A DNA stretch of 64,000 nucleotides from Aaosphaeria pasadenensis (lineage: Eukaryota > Ascomycota > Dothideomycetes > Pleosporales), in NCBI GenBank assembly GCA_022813625.1, contig JAKLMB010000039.1, positions 186,001 through 250,000 on the forward strand, written 5' to 3'. The notes below the pieces were generated by a model. The model saw only the letters and a program-made list of their open reading frames with translations, did no database searches and had not been told where the DNA came from. Shown in pieces: positions 22,513 to 34,400 of the stretch; the stretch's first letter is position 1, and the number at the start of each line of letters is the position of its first letter. Made by a program: the position numbers and the translations under genes.

Positions 22513-24999
22513 ATGGCTCCCAGGAAAGGTCCCAGTAATCGCATGAAGCACCAGGGTGTGCCCGTATTCGACGAGTCTCTTGTCACACGAAAGCGAAAAG
22601 ATGCGCCGCCTGCACCTGTCGTCGAAGAGCGCCCGAAGAAGAGGAAGACCGATGGAAAAGGAGGAAAGAAGGACGTGAAAGCGGACACTGGCAAAAACAA
22701 AGGCAAAGGAAAACCCGTGAAGGTTGCGAAAGCTGCGAAGCCTGCGAAGCCTGGGAAGAAACCTGCCCCAGTTTCCGACGACGATATCATCAGCGAGGAT
22801 GACGAGTTTTCCGATGCGATCGATGACCCAGATGTCATGGAGGATCAACTCGATGGCGTGAACGTTACTGGCCTTGATGCGCTCGGTAGTGCGTCTGAGG
22901 ACGAGCTCGATGACGACTTTGCTGGATCTGGTTCCGATATCGTGGACGACTCCGACGACGATGTCCGCAGAGTTGGCTTGTGGTCTGACGATGAGGACGA
23001 GGACGATATTGAGGAGAAGCTTACCGCTGCTAACATCGAAGGTCTGTCAAGGAAATTGGACATGCAGCGTGCTGTTGAGGAGGCGGAGGCACAGGCAGAA
23101 CTCGAGGAGGCTGCCCTGCAGACCAATATTACTGAGGATAGGCCCAAGATTCTCGAGGATGATGACGAGGAGGATGGGGAGCGTGCTATCACAAATCTTG
23201 CTGCACAGGACCTGCAGTCTTTGAGGACAAGATTGACCGAGACAGTCAGAGTGCTGGACGATTTCAAGAACCTGGCTGAGGAGGGTCGCTCAAGGGCGGA
23301 GTACACCAAGCGATTCTTGAAGGATGTTTGCGCCTACTATGGATACAGCGAGTTCCTGGCTGAGAAGCTGGCAAACTTGTTCCCGGCTCGGGAAGCTTTT
23401 GCTTTCTTTGAGTAGGTTTCTAAAGAGTCACTGGTCCAATTCCAGATACTAACACCACTTCCAGAGCCAACGAAACACCCAGACCTATCGTCATCCGCAC
23501 AAACACCCTCCGAACGCGTACGTTGCTCATTCTAGGATTTCTTTTTTCTACATTGAATCGTGGGCTTACATTTATGCAGATCGAAGAGAACTCGCACAAT
23601 CTCTTATCAACCGTGGCGTGCAACTTCAACCCATTGGAAAATGGAGCAAGATTGGACTGCAAATATTCGACTCCCAAGTACCTCTTGGTGCTACCCCGGA
23701 GGTATGTCAAGGTTGACGTGTCAAGGCTACGGGCGTTTGCTAACAAACATTAGTACCTCGCGGGTCACTACATTCTTCAAGCTGCATCGTCTTTCCTCCC
23801 CGTTATGGCTTTAGATCCTCAGGAGCATGAGAGAGTTCTCGATATGGCCGCTGCTCCTGGCGGTAAAACTACTGTAAGTACCAAGTTGTACAAGATCCTC
23901 ATAGAGCCCTGAACTAACCATCCATAGCACATTGCCGCTCAAATGAAAAGTACGTATCCAAAGTCCTGGATAAGCTCACGCAATCTCTTCGTAGCTTCAT
24001 CATGATTTGTGGTCTCACTTCTGCTAATCCAGTTATGAACAATCGCTGACTTGACTCGTCAGATACCGGATGCGTATTCGCCAACGATGCCAACAAATCT
24101 CGTGCCAAGGGTCTCATTGGTAACATCCACAGATTAGGTGTTCGAAACACCGTGGTGTGTAACTACAATGCGCTTGAGTTCCCCAAGGTTATGGGAGGAT
24201 TCGACAGAGGTTAGTTCGTCGGTTATGTTTTGGGATCTGCCGAGCTAACGTTACACAAGTACTCTTGGATGCTCCCTGTTCCGGAACTGGTGTTATCGCC
24301 AAAGATGCCAGCGTCAAGACTAACAAGACCGAAGCTGACTTCCTCCGTCTACCCCATCTTCAAAAGCAGTTGATTCTCGCTGCCATCGACTCAGTCGACT
24401 CGTCCAGCAAGACTGGAGGATTCATCGTGTACTCTACCTGCAGCGTGACAGTCGAAGAGAATGAGCAGGTCGTTCAATACGCACTCAACAAGAGGCCGAA
24501 TGTCAAGCTTGTCTCCACGGAGCTGACCTTCGGCAAGGAGGGCTTTGTTTCATACAGAGGAAAGAAATTCGACCCCAGCCTTAAGCTCACCCGGAGATTC
24601 TATCCCCATGCTTACAACGTCGACGGCTTCTTCGTCGCCAAGTTCAAGAAGTTTGCTCCAACTCCCCTTTCAGCCACGGGCGCCAACGGCAAGGCCGATT
24701 CGTCGAGCAACCAGGCGACTGAGGAGTATGTTGACAGGACACCCATCGGTGCAGAGGACGAAGAATCCGATGGCTTTGGTGGCTGGGATGATGAGGAGGA
24801 TGAGAAGTACATGGAAAAGGCGCAAAGGAAGGAGATGCGTCGGAAGGGAAAGAACCCCAAGGCAGCACCAGGGAACTCGAAGGCAGAGTCGAAGGACAAG
24901 AAGGCTGCAAAGACTACCAAGGGTGGCGATGCAAAGAAGGATGAGATCTCGAACGGCACTAAGAAGACGAAGAGTGCCAAAGCGAAGAGCAGCAAATGA
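22513..24999 (+). CDS. NOP2: 25S rRNA cytosine-C5 methyltransferase NOP2
   Basis: Seven exons (22513-23411, 23465-23517, 23580-23701, 23754-23873, 23928-23949, 24063-24209, 24260-24999) give 700 residues. The N-terminus is basic, Lys-rich and nucleolar in character, followed by long acidic tracts. The NOP2 core follows: NETPRPIVIRTNTLRT, INRGVQLQPIGKWSKIGLQ, GATPEYLAGHYILQ, the SAM-binding MAAAPGGKTTHIAAQMK (spread over a 22-nt exon), the first cysteine motif DAPCSGTGV and the catalytic YSTCSV. The C-terminal tail is Lys/Glu-rich. NOP2 methylates the large-subunit rRNA and is needed for 60S ribosome assembly in the nucleolus. It is transcribed from the region shared with GET5. Confidence 0.95.
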
Positions 25000-27255
25000 G
25001 GAAATGGACATTGGTGTGAATACCAGACTAGCCAAGAACGTCCAGAACGCTCTTCTGTATGCTTAGAACCGCACGCCTCAGTGATTACGACCAACGGACA
25101 CCATTGGTAGCGAAAGGGTCCAAGGCATATAGCCATTGGCCGAGCAGTTGTATGGTGTTGAGGCGGAGCCCAAGCCGTCGAGGGGCACTTGAGCGCGCCA
25201 GACATGTATCATTTTCAGGCGTTGTAGTCTAGATTCAACGTAACTTCTCTTGAGTGTTATGCCTGGCCAAATCTGATGGATTTAACATTTGTTTTTACGT
25301 TTTTTGTTCCAGTAACACATTGCTTTTGATGCTGTGAAACCGTGAGATCCGGAAGTACTGGAAGCAAACGGGACGCATGAAATGCAAACTAGTAATCCTA
25401 TCCGAGCATGAGAATATGCCTTAACCTATTTCAAAGATATCATATCATGTCACCAAATCAATATATTTACACATCTTTCTAGTCTCTCCACCGTCGCCAT
25501 TTAGCCCTTGCAATATCTGCAGAAGGCACCGCATTTGGGCTTGACTAACCTATGCGTAATTTTCAGCCGCATGAACCCACCCGTCGGTTGAGGCTCTTTC
25601 TCACATGAGGCCCACAAGGTGGGCTGTCGCTAAGCTATGGGAGAATTTGCGGAAGGTTTCGATGGTTGACGGCCTTAAGTGGATCTCTATCTCGGTAGGT
25701 TGTTGGAACCTCAGGACCAGGATTTCGGAACGCTAGAACACATTGGCGATATTCTAGCTTGCTTCTCAGCATCGTCGTACAATGAAGACCGGGGGGATGC
25801 TCTATTGACCTCTATCTCCACGTTGTTGGGGTTCTGCGTGGAGGCTTGATAATGCGATGCAAGGGTTCTCCATAAGGTGGTAGGTGTTGGAACCTGGAGT
25901 TATCTGGGACTTGGGGACCCCAGATATGGTTAAGTGACTTCTCGATAACTAATCACGCCTCTCTTTCTCCCTAGATGCAGGTTGAATCCTCCAATGTAAG
26001 ACTCTAACATCCTTTTTCTGCTCCACTACACACCTCAGTCCTATGCCCAGAAACTAAACGACTGCAAGAACTGACGAGGGCAAAACCTCCCCTCGTTTGT
26101 AGGCGCCGTTCGCTTCGAACTCCTCTCCTGGCACTCTTTTCTTTCGGCCCGAATCAAGAACAACAGTCCTGCAACCTCATTAAGCATGCCGAGACAACAC
26201 CAGCAGCGCCTTGAATACTTTCATTGGTATGCTACTTCCTCTGGACGGCCGAGTTTTCTTTGAGCTTCATTGTGATTGGCGATGTGGGAGACAATGGAAA
26301 TGGCGCATTGGCGGACGTGACGGACTCTCCGAGGGGTTACAGCATGCTCGAAAGAGAGACAAGGAAGATCACCCCAATCTCTTTCCGCTTTGCTTTTTCC
26401 AAGGTTCGCTGGTTCGTGCGAAATGCTACACAGTATTACTGTGAGCGCTCGCGGCCGCTCATGCTTGCTTCTTACATGCGCAGATACACAATCTGTATGT
26501 CAGCTTCAGCCTGTGGCCTTCCCCAACAGTTCTGTACGCAGAGCAGCTACCCCATGGTGTCGCGGAGGTCTGATTTGCAAGCCGGGGATCAAAGCACCAT
26601 CCGCAAATCACAGCATGAAAAGGTTGTTCGTGCTTGGCATGACGTTGACATTCCAATGACAACAAGCAAACCAAAGAGCATGGCTTGTCTTTTGCCCAGA
26701 AATGCTAGGATCACTTAGCTTGATTTGATCTCCGGCAAGCGTCTTGTCCATGTGCATAATGTGCCATGCCTGACAAGTCGACTTCCCGACAATAGTCCCT
26801 ATTGGTTACACACTCTGATGCACTCCATCTGGCAAGCCCGTCGCCGCTCACGTAGGTGGTCATTCGGTCACCCGTTGACAAGATTCTTAGTCTGGGGAAA
26901 GGCCATCGGGCTCGACTGTGTCATGCAAGCCACATCCAGGCTTACTGGCAGAGACTGATCTGATGGTCGTGCATCCACAGGCTATTCGGCCCATACCTCA
27001 AGGGTTGGAGGTGGGGATACATGGGTCGGCGATGGGGATAGGAGCAGAAAAATCCAGCGTGTGATGTCTTCCTAGTCACCGTAAACATGTATTAGTAGGA
27101 TTGGCATTGTTGTGGGGGCCCGTGGGCAAATTCACATAAAGACCTGGGGTACGCGTCCCAAATTGAAGTCGCTATCGAGTGTGCATTCTACCTCATCGAG
27201 ATCACCTTGCTCACCACTCAGATAAATCAATATCGCCTTGTGAGCTGTCGCCAAC
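25000..27255. promoter_or_regulatory. Long upstream region of the sugar transporter with CreA-type sites
   Basis: These 2.25 kb hold no convincing gene; the longest open frame (26224-26718) has no recognisable features. Within 250 bases of the transporter start there are three matches to the fungal carbon-catabolite repressor consensus SYGGRG: gtgggg at 27011 and 27112, and ctgggg at 27144. Further up, tggggacccca near 25913 is an 11-base inverted repeat, and ggtaggtgttggaacct at about 25879 recurs with one extra base at about 25694. Long, regulated promoters are usual for sugar transporter genes. Function of these sites is inferred from consensus only. Confidence 0.45.
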
Positions 27256-29182
27256 ATGGTCAAGTTTATGTTGAAGAAGCCTGAGAACGAGGCTGGAAAG
27301 TCATGGTATGCTCTGCCGCTAGCTGCTATCAGACTCTCAATTAATCACTATGCAGGCCAGCCATCGCCATCGGTCTTTTCGTCGCTTTTGGTGGTGTTCT
27401 CTTCGGGTCAGTCTCTACGAGCAACTCCCCTCGCGCACCATAACTAAATATCACAACTACAGATATGACACGGGAACCATCTCTGGTATCCTCGCCATGG
27501 ATTACTGGTTGAAACTGTTCTCGAAGAACGCAGAGCATACCATTACTTCGGCTGAGGATTCCCTCATTGTCTCTATCCTTTCCGCAGGAACATTCTTCGG
27601 CGCTCTTTTCGCAGCACCTTTCGGTGATTTGCTTGGTCGTCGCTGGGGCTTGATCGCATCTACTGGACTTGTCTTCAATCTCGGTGTCATTCTGCAGACT
27701 GCATCAACTTCTCAGCCCATGTTCATCGCTGGGCGATTCTTCGCTGGTTTGGGCGTTGGTCTTGTGTCGGCTCTTAGTGCGTTTTCCACCTCCGCACACC
27801 ATTTGATTGGGCGAACTCTAATATACTTCTAGTTCCCATGTACCAATCCGAGACGGCTCCCAAATGGATTCGAGGTACCATTGTTGGTGCATACCAGCTG
27901 GCTATTACCATTGGTCTTTTCCTTGCCGCTATTGTGAACAATGCCACCAAGGGCCGCAATGATTCGGGATCCTACCGTATCCCAATCGCTGTCCAGTTCC
28001 TGTGGTCCCTGATTCTAGTCATCGGGTAAGTCGATTGTAAGACGGGCCGCATGGTTCCTGGACTGACATTGTCATAGTTTGCTCTTCCTCCCCGAGACGC
28101 CTCGATACCTTATCAAGGTGGACAAGTACGACGAGGCCGCAAAAGCCCTCGGCAAGCTACGACAATTGCCCGTTGACCACCCCGCCGTTGTCGAGGAGTT
28201 GAATGAAGTCCAGGCAAACCACGCATATGAGATGAGCCTTGGAAAGTCTACCTATCTTGATTGCTTCAAGGGAACGATGGGAAAGCGCTTGTTGACTGGC
28301 TGCCTGCTTCAAGCTCTTCAGCAATTGACTGGTGTCAACTTCATCTGTATGTGCTACCTCCCTTTCATCACTGACACAACTAGAAACTAACACCGATGTA
28401 GTCTACTATGGTACACAATACTTCCGCAATGCCGGATTCCAAAACCCCTTCATTATCCAAGTCGTTACCAACTCCGTCAACGTCGTAACCACTCTTCCCG
28501 GTCTGTGGTTGGTTGAGAAAATGGGTCGCCGCAACCTGCTTCTCATGGGAGCCATCGGCATGTCCGTGTGCCAGTACATCGTCGCTATTACCGGAACTGT
28601 GGCTGGAACGACCGATCTAGCTGCTCAGCGTGCTGCTATCGCTTTCGTCTGCATCTACATCTTCTTCTTCGCCAGTTCTTGGGGACCTGTCGCCTGGGTT
28701 GTGACCGGAGAGCTGTTCCCTCTCAAGACCCGTGCCAAGTGCCTTTCGATGACTACTGCCAGCAACTGGCTCCTTAACTGGGCCATCGCCTACTCCACCC
28801 CCTACATTGTCAACGAGGACCACGCAAACTTGGGATCCAAGGTGTTCTTCATCTGGGGCAGCTTCTGCTTCGTCTGTATCGCCTTTGTGTAAGTTCCAGC
28901 CCCCAAGGATTTTGACTGTTCGAACAGACGCTAACGAATTCTTCCAGCTACTTCATGATCTACGAGACCAAGGGCCTCACCCTCGAGCAAGTCGACGAAC
29001 TCTACGGCATCGTTGGCAAGGCCTGGAAGTCCAAGGCCTTCCGCCCGGCCGTCAGCTTCGCGGACGTTGACGCCGAGACCGGCAGGAAGAGCTCGCTCGC
29101 TGATATCGCTGCGACCCAGGAGAGGAAGAGGAGCGTGCAGCACGAGGATAACACCGCCAACTTGGCTAGCGAGAAGATCTAA
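27256..29182 (+). CDS. MFS sugar transporter (hexose / glucose type)
   Basis: Seven exons (27256-27305, 27356-27406, 27463-27776, 27833-28025, 28078-28346, 28402-28888, 28948-29182) encode 532 residues. Sugar-porter landmarks are all present: GVLFGYDTGTISGI after helix 1, GDLLGRRWGL, GRFFAGLGVGLVSA, PMYQSETAPKWIRG, LPETPRYLIK after helix 6, QQLTGVNFIFYYGT in helix 7, EKMGRRNLLLMGA, and GPVAWVVTGELFPLKTRAK. The C-terminal cytoplasmic tail is about 70 residues and charged. The QQLTGxNxxxYY motif is the hexose-binding signature, so a glucose or related hexose/H+ symporter at the plasma membrane is likely. Whether it is high-affinity or a sensor cannot be decided from sequence. CreA-like sites upstream suggest glucose repression. 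Confidence 0.95.
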
Positions 29183-29953
29183 TTGATTTCCTATTCGGTG
29201 GTAGCGGCGAGGGAGGGTGTGGGTAATTGAATGCGTGGAAGATGTTGATGGATGAGGTGTAGTGTGTAGCTTTTTGCAAAGAAAGTTTACTTGATTTGGG
29301 TGCTTGGTTTTCAGTTGAATACCATAATCAATGCAGAACAGACGTATTACAGAACGAGATTTGAAAACAGTGTGACGTGTATCTTTCTACGTGATGTTGA
29401 ATGCCTAAACCACCAATTGACAAATAGGACCTATACTTTCAAAAGTGGACTTTTATGAAAGAGAACTGATTACTGAATAGAATTCGCACATTCGCAAACA
29501 ATTAGTTGATAAATCTAGCACTTAAACATCGAACATAGATTGCACCCATACGATCGTAAAAGAGCAAAGAGTTTCCCAATCTCGTATGACGGAGTGCATG
29601 CATAATACGAATACGAGGAATGTCTGGCTCACATCCCCGCAGCAGCAAGACACGTTCCGCGGATCATTCAGCACGCGACCGGTAACTCCTATCGATAACA
29701 AACGAGAGCCTAACCCTTTCTGGAACCTGCGAGGTTTTCGCGCCAGACGACTGATTGGTACTTCTTCACGTCGATTCAACGAATTGCATTTTGTGATAAT
29801 AAACTGGTTCATTGAGGCGTTTCTGCGTTACATCGAGTCAGGTCATCTGATGTGGTACAGTGCTTCATAACTTTGGTTCCTATGCACCCTATCTGAGCAA
29901 TCGTTCAACGCTTTCGACGAAAGTCTTCCAATCATCATCACCCACATCAAACA
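29183..29953. other. Intergenic, no gene seen
   Basis: This region holds the 3' end of the sugar transporter and the upstream region of the DUF4396 gene. Frames are short and interrupted, and no RNA or repeat is recognised. Confidence 0.5.
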
Positions 29954-30733
29954 ATGTCCACCCGCCGTCCTATACAAACACTATTGGTACGACATCGCTA
30001 TCTCCAGCCAACCTCAACCTCCCCCTTCTCACCCAGAAAGCCTCAATTCGCACATTGCCCTACAATCCACCTCAGCACCTCACCCCTTCGACCACAATGT
30101 ACCAAAAGCAGCTCCCCACCCGCAAAGCCTGGAACAATCCAATGTCAGCACAAACAGAACCAAGCGTCCACCATCTCCCCCTGGACACTTGAGTTCTGGA
30201 GTTCGACGCCCACGTTAAAGCGTGCATGCATCAATACGTTCCGATGTCTCGTCGGTTGTACGACGGGAGACTTTTCAGCCATGTGGTATCTGCAAGCATT
30301 TCACCCGGAGTTGGGGATGGGAGGGATTATGGGGATTTCGAGTAAGTGACTCCAAATCAATCTCGCTTTGTCATTTACTCCAGCCCGCTTTTCAAAGACA
30401 CCTTGTTGGAATTGCCAATCGCTAAACATAGGGAAAACAGTGCTATCAGGCATCACAACCTCAATACTCCTTGAAACCGTGCTCCTGCACCGCGGCCGCG
30501 ACGCCATGCCGTGGATGACGGCTGCGCAGACGGCGGTGGGCATGAGCATGATTTCCATGCTGACGATGGAGCTCGCGGAGAACGCGGTGGACTTCCATCT
30601 CACGGGCGGGGTGGTGAAGGTTGGTGATCCTGGGTTCTGGGGTGCGGCGGGTGTGGCGATGGGGGCTGGATTCGTGGCGCCGTTGCCGTACAATTATTGG
30701 AGGTTGAGGAAGTGGGGGAGGGGGTGTCATTGA
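29954..30733 (+). CDS. DUF4396-type membrane protein
   Basis: Two exons (29954-30341, 30441-30733) give 226 residues. The first 80 residues are Ser/Pro/Thr-rich and basic, possibly a targeting or disordered segment. The conserved part starts at LKRACINTFRCLVGCTTGDF and runs through GISMLSGITTSILLET (formed across the intron), MSMISMLTMELAENAVDFH and PLPYNYWRLRKWGRGCH, the layout I know from fungal DUF4396 proteins with about four membrane segments. Conserved Cys, Met and His residues in the helices would suit metal handling, and the next gene is a copper P-type ATPase transcribed in the same direction. A role in copper transport is inference. The acceptor (gaaaacag) was chosen because it restores both phase and the GISM.SGIT motif. 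Confidence 0.75.
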
Positions 30734-31420
30734 TGGTTGGGAAGAAATTCTTTGTGGTTGATCGTGAAGCTACGAGGTACTCATCCCGCTGTGATGTTTG
30801 TATGACATAGATTTCCCTATGAGCCTGTATCTTTAATTGTACTTTATATCGAATGGACGATTCTTCTCATTTCATCTGCAGTTATGCTGCTCATACTTTC
30901 GCATGAAAGAGTGTAATACACATAATGTTCAGATATTTTTTAGATTTGTCATAATGGAATCCAGTTGGTGACCTCATCTTTCAATTCGAAGGCGTATCTA
31001 CACTGTGAGATGGTCGACCAATTAGAGTTGGACAGCGCTAGCGCACGCCACGTTTTCACTGGTCATGCTTGACGTCCGCACAAAGGCCTCAAGCACGATG
31101 ATTGGCCGTGTATAGTAGCTGGATCCACCGGACACCCGCACAAGTGCCGCTCGCCACTATCCGCACAAACCGCGAGTCTTGACTAGGTAATACGTGCATT
31201 TGCCGACCAGTAGCATCGTCAGATTTTAGAGTTGTACAGTAGAGGGTTGTTTGTTCTTAGAAAAGATTCGTTAGAAAACGTAAGAACGTTCTGCGTTGTG
31301 TCATTCTGATAACGTGCTTACCACCGATGCCTACGCACATGTGCCGCACCATGAGCATATAACAATCTTTTTGCCATTCCATACCGATGTGCTCTTTATA
31401 GAATCCTGTACATTGGCAAT
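30734..31420. promoter_or_regulatory. Copper ATPase upstream region with three CCGCACAA repeats
   Basis: This gap precedes the copper ATPase. The octamer ccgcacaa occurs at 31076, 31136 and 31161 in the same orientation, within 93 bases and about 250-350 bases before the start codon. Spacing is 60 and 25 bases. Three exact copies of an 8-mer in so short a span are unlikely by chance and suggest a transcription-factor site. I do not recognise the factor. Confidence 0.4.
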
Positions 31421-34400
31421 ATGAACTCTTTGACTCTACTTGCAACAAATCTGCATTGTCCATCATGTGTCTCCCGTATCCAGGACATCCTCTCTCACCT
31501 ACCGGGTATCGTCACGCCGGTCGAAGTGTCGTTGATCCATCAGAGCATACGAGTAACCTACGATAGCAGTCGCCTACAGTATCAGCGCATCATCGACGAT
31601 TTAACTGAAGCCGCGTTCGAAATCCAACACATCATCATCCACAACGAAAGAGGAGCTATCATTGACGAGCGATCATTGCTTGATTCAAGTCAACCCGAGG
31701 GCACCAGAATCCGGCCGACCCAGAAACATATCGATAGTTGCGATGCCTGTCGAATAGAATGGACAGAGAGCAACGTCCAATCACGGACATCTTTTACATC
31801 TACCGATGGATTTGCTTATGGTAACAAGAATCCTGCCATCATCAACATCGAGGACCCTGGAGAAGACATCACGTCTTCCGCGTACACTGCTTCCCTAGCC
31901 ATTGACGGCATGAGCTGCGGAAGCTGTGTTGAGAAGATCAAAAGAGCGCTGTTAGATTTACCATTCGTTCTGACAGCAGATATCGATATACTCAGGAATG
32001 GAGGTACTGTCACTTTCGTTGAAAAGGAAAACCTTGCCCACATATTGGATCAAGTGAAGAATGTGGGCTATAACGTTACTCTTACCGATCTTATGGAGCC
32101 AAAGCCGAAACCAAATTTAATCTCCATTGCCTCGTTGTCCATTGAGGGAATGACCTGTGGAAGCTGTGTAGGAAACATCAAAGGAGCTCTCAAAGATTTG
32201 ACATTTGTCTCCAAAGTATCCATTGACCTGATGTCAAACAGCGCGACAGTGGAATTCCTGGGAGGGAAGCAAAACCTAGATGCGATCATCGACAGTATCG
32301 AATCGGCCGGATATGAAGCAACGCTCAGCAACTTAGTAGAACCGAGAACTGCGCCCAAATCTCAACAACGTGTAATTGATATCCAAATCGATGCAATGCA
32401 TTGTGCACGCTGTCCGGATCTAGTTACAAAAGCCTTGGAAGGCCTTCGCACGCAATGCATGTCGACTTCCGAATTTCAGATCTCGAGACCACCGTCACTC
32501 AAGGTTCCGCGTGTACAAATCACTTATCGACCATCACTAGAGAAAGGACTTTCTGTCCGAAATTTTATTTCAACCATTGCCGCAGTGGACCCTGCCTTCT
32601 CCGTTTACATTTACCACCCACCGTCTATCGAGGAGAGATCAAAGCAAATCCAACACAAGGAGAGGCAATCAATTCTGTTCCGTCTGATATTCACTGGCAT
32701 AGTCGCGATTCCATCGTTGATTATTGGTGTTGTATTCATGGCTCTTGTTCCAGCCAACAATGCCACTCGGATGTGGTTCGAGGAGCCGATTTGGGCGGGA
32801 AACGCCTCTAGAATCGAATGGGCATTGCTGATCATGACCACACCAGTCATGTTCTTTGGTACGGACATCTTTCATCGGCGAGCGTTCAAAGAGATCTGGG
32901 CCATCTGGAAACCGAAGAGCACGGTACCCTTTCTGCGTAGATTCTATCGGTTTGGCAGTATGAACATGCTGATCAGCATGGGCACCAACGTCGCGTACTT
33001 TTCATCCCTCGCCATTTTGATCATGGCTGGCACCCAGAAGCGTAATGCTCATCATGGAACAAGCATGTCTTCAACCTACTTCGACGCCATCACCTTTCTG
33101 ACCTTCTTCATCCTTCTGGGTCGATACCTCGAGGCATATAGCAAAGAAAGAACTGGCGACGCTGTTGCTATGCTCACCGATCTAAGACCCAGTGAAGCCC
33201 AGCTTGTGGATAAGGATGGCAGCATTGAAAAGATTCCGGCAGATCAGTTGGAAATCGGGGATACTGTACAGATTCCACGCGGTCACTCACCACCTGCGGA
33301 TGGGCTGGTAAATGATGATGGCGTTTTCTCGTTCGACGAGAGCTCTCTTACCGGTGAATCGAAACCTGTTCAGAAGAAAAAAGACGCTGTTGTCTTCAGT
33401 GGCACCGTCAACGTAGGTGACCCTGTCAAGATCATTGTATCGGAACTCGGAGGAACATCAATGCTTGACCAAATCATCGACGTAGTTCGAAGTGGTCAAG
33501 CTAGGCGTGCTCCTATTGAGAGGTTCGCAGATGTTATAACCGGATACTTCGTCCCTATTGTCACGTTGCTCGCGGTCGTGACGTGGGTTACTTGGCTTGG
33601 ACTTGGGCTGTCAGGAAAGCTACCAGAGGCCTGGCTGGAATCTACACAGGGAGGTTGGGCATTCTGGTCATTGCAGTTCGCGATCGCAGTTTTCGTGGTA
33701 GCATGTCCTTGTGGCATAGGCCTCGCTGCCCCTACCGCACTGTTCGTTGGGGGTGGTCTTGCAGCAAGAGAAGGAATATTGGTACAAGGAGGCGGTCAGG
33801 CGTTCCAAGAGGCCTCCGGTGTGAATGCCATTGTTTTCGACAAGACCGGCACGCTTACGCAGGGCCAGATGAAAGTGACTGAATTTACACAACTGGATGG
33901 GGCACTAGAGAAAGAAAAATTGTTGGCGATGGCGAGGGCTATAGAAGCTGTGTCTAGTCATCCGATCGCTCAAGCTATCACGGAGTTTTCCTCTTCTAGT
34001 AAAGAGAAGACAAGTGTGACTGACATTAAAGAGATCCCTGGCTACGGAATGACAGCGAAGATTAGTTGTACTGACAGTTCAAATGCCATTATTATTGAGG
34101 CCGCCATCGGCAACAGCAGGCTTCTGGAAAAACTAAACGAAGACTTGGACAGTCCTACAACATATGGCGTCGCCGGCTTACAAGAAGCCCTACATCATCA
34201 CCAGGTCAAAGGCAACTCTGTCGCGATCATTGCCATCAAAAATGAAGGTCAATTCGAACCTGCAGGCATATTCGCAATCGCCGACCCACTTCGGCCAGAA
34301 GCCATTGAAGTTGTTGCGTCGCTTCGTAACATGGGACTCTCGATTCACCTTTGCACAGGTGACAACGCTACCACAGCTAAAGCCATTGCCTCACAACTAG

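Noticed and set aside
26224..26718. 164-codon plus-strand frame upstream of the sugar transporter
   Set aside because: No motif, no plausible splice context, mixed composition; treated as part of the promoter region.
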